This document shows, one piece after another, positions 57,473-64,000 of a stretch of DNA of 64,000 nt. Each line of letters starts with the position of its first letter. The first letter of the stretch is position 1. A model generated the notes under the pieces. The model was not told the origin of the DNA, searched no databases, and saw nothing but the letters and a program-made list of their open reading frames with translations. Both the position numbers and the translations under genes were made by a program. Source of the DNA: Lepisosteus oculatus (Eukaryota; Chordata; Actinopteri; Semionotiformes; Lepisosteidae); the NCBI RefSeq assembly GCF_040954835.1, contig NC_090699.1, positions 18,733,817 to 18,797,816 of the forward strand, given 5' to 3'.

Positions 57473-57605
57473 GTGAGGACTACAGACCGATTAACCGACT
57501 GGAGGGTCATGGGTTCAAACTATGGGCGGGGCATTGTTATTTACTTGAGCAGGGAACTTCACTCGGATCACTCCATTGCGACATAAATGGGTCTGGGGTC
57601 ATTAT
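57473..57605 (+). repeat. tRNA-derived SINE
   Basis: GGAGGGTCATGGGTTCAAAC (B box) is followed by GGGCGGGGCATTGTTA, TTGAGCAGGGAACTTCACTC and ATAAATGGGTC. A typical fish tRNA-SINE head and body. Confidence 0.65.
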
Positions 57606-59254
57606 CAGGAATTGCAATTGACATTTGTGGTACAATAATAATATTTATTTATGTATTATTTTAAATCTTTAAATTATCTATCACAATTGTCCTGATTTGA
57701 TGATGTGTACTGAATCGAGTCCCAAAAGCTTTCGAGGTGAAGCGTGTCATACTCGAAACGCAGGGACTTGTCATGCGCAGAATTGGCACCTTGTAAAAAT
57801 GGCCCTCCGTCTGCTGTACAGACACAGACAGGAACCCCACCGCACTGGAGACAGGGTTTATTAGGGTCAGTGTTTCCTTCAAACTCCCAAAGTGGTGGTG
57901 AGACAAATTTCCTAACTGAGATAATTCAAGTCACCAATGAGATAAGACCAGTAGTCTATATACAAAATATTGAAAGTTTAGCACAAAAGCTTTTTCATGC
58001 ATATATTGTACATTTCTTAAAATATTAATTAACTTAGAACGTAGAAAATAGCCTTCCTTTAACCAAAGAACGTTTAAGAACAAATTCTCATTTACAGTAA
58101 AATCCTCAAAAAGATGATTTTGGAATAATTCAGAAGAATCACACATCTGTTGTTTAATATGAAGGTAATCCCAGCATTTTCTAAACACAATTACAGACAG
58201 GTTTTAGTCAGCTTTGTCTGAATATATGTAAAATAATTACTAATGGAGTCAGGCATCCCATTTACCAATACATTTAGTGCTGTATTACTTTTACCACAGA
58301 CTTTGAACAGCGTAAATGTATTTTGCTTCCGGTGGTGATGGCACAGGGCAAGTTCTGTGCAGGAAGGATTAAAAGCATCTGATAAGAATTATGAATTTCT
58401 AAAAGCAAAGCACTGTTTCTGCACTGAGGGCTTTTGACTGTAGTCTGAGATAACTGGTTATGAATGCTCTACATTTCTTTATACTTTTTTCAAAGGATTT
58501 CCTCTAAAAACAAATGGTAGAGAAAAAAGAATGAAACTGAAGTTTTAAGTCAGAGACAGATGTAGTTCTGTAGTTCCAAGTAATTTTACCTCTTACAACA
58601 ACAGTAGATATGATTATTTTAGTCTGTCTCAGCGGAGCTCTGCTCCCAGCGTGGAATTACACCTTGTGAGCAGGCTAGGATTAATGAATAATAAATACTA
58701 ATAAAACGAAGCTACAAACTGTACACAAATAGCACTGTGGGTCTGGAATTGAATAATATTGAATAACATAATATTAATTATTAAATTAAATAATATTTTT
58801 CTTACAATAAAAATAAATAACGAAAGTATTGTATTCATTGATCAATGAAGGCCTGACCAGGGTATATGAACTTCAGTCAACCTTGTTTTCAGCAGTCACA
58901 GAAAAAGTGTGGTCGGAGGGAATCTTAAAAAATAAATTCCAGCATTACTTCACTCTTCAAAAGGTTTTATTCTTGCCAAAGAGAATTAACTGGAAATTGA
59001 ACTGGGAAATATCAAAAGAAACATATATTTCCCACACTGCAAATGTTTTTGTTATGGATACAAACTCTTAAATGTGCATCAGTAATGAAAGCCAGATTGT
59101 ACGTACGTTGCTTTTGCAACATTTCAATCATGAATCTTAAGCCTTTTTTTGAGTAAGAAGGCTGAATTCCAACCATTATTAAATATGGTAAGAGTGAGAA
59201 CAACTCAAAGTGCCCTTAAACACAGGACGCAAGCCGCGGCCACGCCATGGATGG

Positions 59255-59327
59255 GACTCTAGTCTAGTCTAGTCTAGTCTAGTCTAGTCTAGTCTAGACT
59301 CTAGACTCTAGATGGGACTCTAGTCTG
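59255..59327. repeat. TCTAG pentanucleotide microsatellite
   Basis: About ten TCTAG units are followed by two ACTCTAG-type variants. Because CTAG is its own reverse complement, the array can pair with itself. A flanking GATGGGACTCTAGTCT block occurs on both sides. Confidence 0.9.
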
Positions 59328-59329
59328 TC

Positions 59330-59485
59330 AGAGGATGGAAGACTTGACCACAATAAAAGATGAAAGAAACACACACAATTCAGAAACATCAGTAAGCATG
59401 TTTTGGAACTGAGGGAGAAAACCAGAGCACCTGGCAAAGTTCATACTTACAGGTAGAACATGCAAAGTCCATATAGTAGGAGTTA
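59330..59485 (-). repeat. Diverged fish SINE fragment
   Basis: GCATGTTTTGGAACTGAGGG, GAAAACCAGAGCACCTGGC and ACATGCAAAGTCCATATAG are decayed counterparts of the SINE block also seen reversed at 56345-56520. Confidence 0.5.
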
Positions 59486-61893
59486 AGACCATAGTAGGTG
59501 AACCCAGAGTCCATGACTGTGAGGAAGCAGCCCTTACCGCCATGCATCCAAAGACAGTATTGCAAAAAAGTGATAGTTACATGGATTTCTCATCTTTAAA
59601 TACCAATAAAACAACAATTTTATTCTTCCCCTTGTCATGGTTCTGGAACCAACATATTAAACTTTTATCAGGTTTAGTAACAATAAAATATTCAGTTAAT
59701 GTAATGATATTTTAAATTGTGAATGTTAATTCTGGGTTATTTCATCCTTTATCATTCTACGTTAATCACAAATAATGCATAAGTAACGTTAGTGGATTGT
59801 TCTAAGAAGTGACACTGCAAAATGTTGAATTTTTTTGTAGGCACTCTTTTAAAAATCAAGCTCTTCTTCTGCATTGTTTCCACCTGTTTTTTTTCCTTAA
59901 TCAAGATGTTAGTCACCTTTGTTGTGTGTCGAAACACACAAGGTGGAATTCTTAAAATCAGAGAGGAAGTCTCCAGTTCTTGAAAATCTGTGAGTCTTCT
60001 AATTATTTTTAGTCATCAAAAACTATCAGCATGCCACTTTTCCATCAGAAAATTCTGACCAATAATTTAACAAACCAAATATGGGAAACATTAAATTAAT
60101 CATTCACACGTTTAAATGGGCGGGTATTTTCTTCATATTAAAACTGTACCCATCTGTATGGTAAGTCAACAATATACAATGGTAAGGGAAGTACTGGCCC
60201 AAAATATTCTGACTGGGTTTGATTTAAAAAAACGGGCTAATAGTTTAAGAAACAACCCCAGATTTGCAGAAGGCAGGTATTTAGATGGGGAAAATGCTTA
60301 AAGTACCATAATAAAATTCAAAGTGGTTAGTACTGTATTTATTTAAAAGAGAAAAATCCTTCCAAGGAATCGGTCTCTGGATGTGTGCTGGAGCATCATA
60401 GGAAAGCAGGTCTGATTGCGTTCTAGGGATCCTGGCCCTCACTGGAGCCAATGTGCACCAGGGGTACGCTTGCTATGGGAGTTCAGAGAGATGTGCTCTG
60501 TGCTCTGTGAAGGCCCACTTTAGGCAAGCAATGTGTGTACAATATGTATGGCTCACTGAGCATGTAGGTTACCAAGACTTGTGAGGAAAAACTTTTTTTA
60601 GGGGGGAAAAGGGCTTTTGGTCTAAATGTTCACAGTACATGTATTGAAAGAAGAGCTGGAACAATTCAGTGCATTTGAAAGAATGTAGGAACCCTCACGA
60701 CATGTTTAACTAACATCAACAGTTTTGCTTCCCAGACAATAAAGTTGTTGTTACAATCTCTCCAATCCTGCAGTTTTGTGTTTCAGGCTTTTGGTGACAA
60801 GAATTAGATAGCTCGAATGATCCCTTGCTGCAATGAGATCTACTGGTTTTCAAGACCTCTGTTGATTTATTCTCATAACATTTTATTTAACCACCTTGGA
60901 ACAGAATTTGGAATTCAATTAGTGTCAGGTAGTTTACAAATCTGAAACAACATTAAAAATCTGTACAACGTTTGCTCTTTAAGGGAGGTACTGGCTCTTT
61001 GCTCTTTAAGGGAGGAATTTAATGTAATTGCTCTTTAAATTCCTACTGTGTTCATCCATTCTGGCTGATATTCACAGAAAAGTGTCTGCATACAAGGCTG
61101 AAAAATTGAACTCTAAAGATTAGACAGGAGAGTAAGCACATGACTACAATGGGAACCTTCTCCCAGATTTCCCAATGTTGTTACAGCTGTCTTATTAATG
61201 TCCATAACAATAACACCTTCTCTGCTTCATTGAATGTCATTGCACATGCAAAAGTAAGGAACACTGTAACCATAAAACTGTATTAAATTATGTTCTCTGA
61301 CAGGAATTTCATGTTTGTACTACGAAAACGGAAATCGGTCAGTATCCTCCTGTGCTACCGTATACAAAGTAATTGCAGTACTTCAAGTTTCCACTAGATG
61401 GAACTCTCTTTGTCCGTTTGTTTTTGTAGGTCTGAAGCTGTAGCCTGAATATTACATCAATAATTCCTCGATGAGATTGATTTCCAACGATTAAGAACAA
61501 ATCTCGGTAAAGTAAAGCTGACGTTGGAGATTTTGATAGCTACATAAGCACAACTAAGAAATATATAATAAAAAACATTGTCAGCCTTCAAAGACAACAT
61601 AACAAAGCTATTTGTAAAATACGTTTTTCTTATTAGAAGGCTATGCTAAGAGAAAATAAAGCACTGCCTCCTGCCTAAAAACACATTTTGAAGGGTACCT
61701 TCAAAATATTACAATGATAGAAAGAAGTCAGCCTGCACAGATTGATCAAAATGCTCCATATGCACCTTCTTAGACTATGGCATGCTGTACATGTAAAAGA
61801 CTCACATTTGTTAAACATAAACTTCTCTTTATACTGCTAGTGAAAGCATGTGTTTTGCTCACTCTTGAGGAGTGCGCTGCCTGACAATGACAA

Positions 61894-62021
61894 TGACGTC
61901 ACTCTGATGGTGTCTGGTTTCAGGCCACAGTCCTGCGGGTGACAAGAACAGTGTGATTGGATGGCACTGAGCCTTAACAGACAGGTTAACCTATAAAACT
62001 TCAAACCCTGAAACCCTCACA
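61894..62021 (+). promoter_or_regulatory. CRE/CCAAT/TATA promoter of an unidentified gene
   Basis: A perfect palindromic CRE, TGACGTCA, lies at 61894-61901. An inverted CCAAT box (ATTGG, 61956-61960) and a TATA box (TATAAAA, 61992-61998) follow at spacings expected for a focused promoter firing near 62022-62030. The order and spacing on one strand support a real plus-strand core promoter. Which gene it drives is unknown. Confidence 0.5.
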
Positions 62022-62250
62022 CACCATCCTAACTACACAGTCAAGGAAAGCAAGCTGTGCACATTTACACCTCCTCACCTTCCCTTTACAATTTAATTGC
62101 AGAACCTGGACTAAGGAGGCTTTACTTCATTTAGCTGCAAAATCAGCTTTTCTCCCTGCATGCATCTAACTTACTACTTTTGATAATGTGGGGGTTAGAA
62201 AGCAGAGATCATTTAGTATCTTGTTTTTTAATAAACATCTTTTTAATCAG
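62022..62250 (+). other. Candidate first exon after the TATA promoter
   Basis: A strong donor, AATCAG/GTAAGC, lies at 62250/62251. The stretch contains only short frames: ATG at about 62163 stops after 7 codons, and ATG at 62188 stays open into the donor (MWGLESRDHLVS...). It may be a 5' leader exon of a gene continuing to the right. No coding family was recognised. Confidence 0.3.
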
Positions 62251-64000
62251 GTAAGCACACCCCCTTTATATTTATGCAACAGTGTGTTCTTAAAGTGTCT
62301 TCCTGGGAAAAGTTAAGGTTGCTGCTGGAAGAGGTGTTAGTGGGGCCAGCAGGGGTTGCTCACCCTGCGGTCTGTGTGGGTCCTACTGCCCTACTGCCTG
62401 TGACGGGGACACTATACTGTAAAAAGGCACCGTCCTTTGGATGAGACGTAAAACTGAGGTCCTGAATCTCTGTGGTCATTAAAAATCCCAGGGTATTCCT
62501 CGAAAAAAGTGTAGGGGTGTTACCCCAGCATCCTGGCCAAATTTCCCCCTAGCTTTTCCCAATCATGGCCTCCTAATAATCCCCATCTCTAAACTGGCTT
62601 CATCACTCTGCTCTCCTCCCCAATGAGAGCTGGTGTGTGATGAGCAGACTGGCGCATCATCCAGGTGGGGCTGCACACTGGTGGAGGAGGAGAGTCCCCA
62701 TTACCTGTAAAGCACTTTGAGTGGAGTGTCAAGAAAAGCCCTATATAATTGTGAGCAATTTTTAATATTATTAATAGCATTTGATTCACATGCAGAAACA
62801 TGATGAAATTTGATTTTTTTTTTAAGGGGGAGATTGTTAGGGTGCTGCACAAGTCCTTTGTTCAATCACTTTGTCTTTGTGGATGAATACTTAGCTGTGC
62901 ATGCATACAGTATGTAGTGCAGAGGCTGTGGGTAGCGCAGAGGGCTTGTTTGAACAGGAATGTGCAGAAAGACCACAGCTCCCACAGGCATGCAGCTGAC
63001 AGCTTTTCTGCAACAGGATTTTGCAACTTCAGTGTTTCAGTCATGAGTGACGATGGGAGACATGGTAAAACCCAGACCCCTGCAGAAATGGACCTTTTCA
63101 AACTCACATACGGACTGCATGAAAGAGTGGTTATTTCCTGGAAAATGCATAGTTTTGAGAGGCCAGCAGTAGTGCAGAGGGTCAGACTTAACCGCTGAAA
63201 TGCACTAGATGAATGAAGGATGTGGTGGAATTACTGAGCTCGACATTCTGCAATGGGAGCAACACCCAGTCCTGCACCAGTGTGTCCTCTCCTTCTTGAA
63301 TAAAAAGACCAGACATCTAGAATAAAAGCGCTGTTGCCAAGGTAAACCTTGTATGTGGATTGTCTGCCCTTTTCAATTTTGGATTGCTCCTATTATTCCA
63401 AAGGGTTTCACCGATCACCCCATGGCACAATCCAACTGTTCTTTTCTACCTGCGCTTGTTGTAAAGTCTTCCCCTTTGCTACTTATGTTGTGCTTTAACA
63501 CACAATAAAATCCAAACAAAGTTAATGTTTGCAACGTCAAAATGACAAATCTACTGTTTGCCAGTGCGATTTAATCTATTGATGCAACCGTTCAATCCAT
63601 GATTCAAAAGGATGAAATTGCCTAACACATCTTCCTTAAGTTCTGAGCATTGAGAGAATGCATTGCACCCTACCTTAAATTTCTGATGCCAGCTGCAACA
63701 AGACCGTTTTAAGTGACACCACTGGGTGAAGTATCACATGCAAACAGTCCACAGGGTCAGCAGTTTGCTTGGAACTCCGTTCAGAGAAGCAGTGAACTCA
63801 CTCATCCCATTGGGCAGAACCAGGAAACAATATGATCAAGCACAATCTTAATATTATAGCAAGGAAAAGAGCCTTGTGGGACATTAACCACTATGATTCA
63901 GCTGTGTGCTCAGGTTTGCCTCCTGCTTCGCAATTCTCAGCCTTTGTTTGTCTTTTTGTGCTACAGTAGTGGTAGCTGTGCTGGTTCTTTGTCCACGGCA
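62251..64000. other. Right-edge region, no confirmed gene
   Basis: It contains a SINE (62300-62768). A possible splice acceptor, GTGTTTCAG, at about 63040 is followed by ATGAGTGACGATGGGAGACATG and a GT, which could be a short coding exon MSDDGRH; this is weak. Nothing else is recognised. Confidence 0.3.
62300..62768 (+). repeat. 5S-type SINE, nearly full body with AAGCGC-type tail
   Basis: CTTCCTGGGAAAAGTTAAGG, TTGCTGCTGGAAGAGGTGTT and GGATGAGACGTAAAACTGAG are followed by GTGGTCATTAAAAATCCCAG. The tail is CCATTACCTGTAAAGCACTT, GCCCTATATAATTGTGAGCA. The first blocks match the minus-strand copy at 25045-25520 next to its 5S head, so this copy starts just after the lost head. Confidence 0.78.

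Larger units (their letters stand above)
55870..61860. other. Intergenic region right of ANXA11
   Basis: No gene recognised. It holds reversed SINE pieces (56345-56520 and 59330-59485), a tRNA-type SINE (57473-57605), a TCTAG microsatellite (59255-59327) and an 18-base direct repeat (TTTGCTCTTTAAGGGAGG at about 60970 and 61000). The rest is AT-rich single-copy-looking DNA. Confidence 0.5.

Noticed and set aside
62917..63198. 93-codon frame including MSDDGRHG
   Set aside because: The possible acceptor just before the inner ATG is interesting, but the product matches no family I know, so it is not called as a gene.

Overview
The window is vertebrate genomic DNA, most likely from a ray-finned fish. 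The coding exons are short with GT-AG introns, and the background is AT-rich. Fish-type interspersed repeats are present: 5S- and tRNA-derived SINEs, Tc1/mariner transposons, CR1/L2-like LINE fragments and a fold-back element. The exact species cannot be read from the sequence. The lack of any operon or phage structure rules out a prokaryote.

Three protein-coding genes are supported. (1) The 5' end of DLG5 lies on the minus strand. Its first coding exon (17431-17731) encodes the N-terminal CARD-like domain. Positions 1-17430 are then the start of a long first intron, which is comparatively repeat-poor. The rest of the gene is off the left edge. (2) A complete CCDC82 gene is on the plus strand, with seven coding exons from 31114 to 38193 and a predicted 634 aa. 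It has an acidic, Ser-rich N-terminus with a 46-aa tandem repeat, and a C-terminal DUF4211 domain. (3) A complete ANXA11 (annexin A11) gene is on the minus strand, with fourteen coding exons from 51985 down to 40282 and a predicted 538 aa. It has a (GGYPPQP)n low-complexity N-terminus followed by four annexin repeats. I traced every splice phase in CCDC82 and ANXA11 and they join without a frame break. A non-coding first exon of ANXA11 probably ends at 55670.

Layout: DLG5 intron 1 (1-17430); DLG5 exon 1, leader and promoter (17431-18260); an intergenic stretch rich in repeats (18300-30200), including a candidate solo LTR with a 5-bp target duplication; a CCDC82 promoter region with an IRF-type element (30260-30560); CCDC82; a 2.1-kb convergent 3' region (38194-40281); ANXA11 with repeat-filled introns; then ANXA11 5' sequence and intergenic DNA (55670-64000). 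Near the right end a CRE/CCAAT/TATA array followed by a strong splice donor (61894-62250) looks like the promoter and first exon of an unidentified plus-strand gene. DLG5 and CCDC82 are divergent, and CCDC82 and ANXA11 are convergent.

The genes have no obvious shared pathway: DLG5 is a polarity/junction scaffold, CCDC82 is a poorly characterised, probably nuclear protein, and ANXA11 is a calcium- and phospholipid-binding RNA-granule tether. No unknown multi-gene system was found. The most unusual structures are an inverted copy of CCDC82 intron sequence embedded inside a broken Tc1 transposon one gene segment away, the coding tandem repeat in CCDC82, and a SINE family with a shared 5S-derived body and two different tails.
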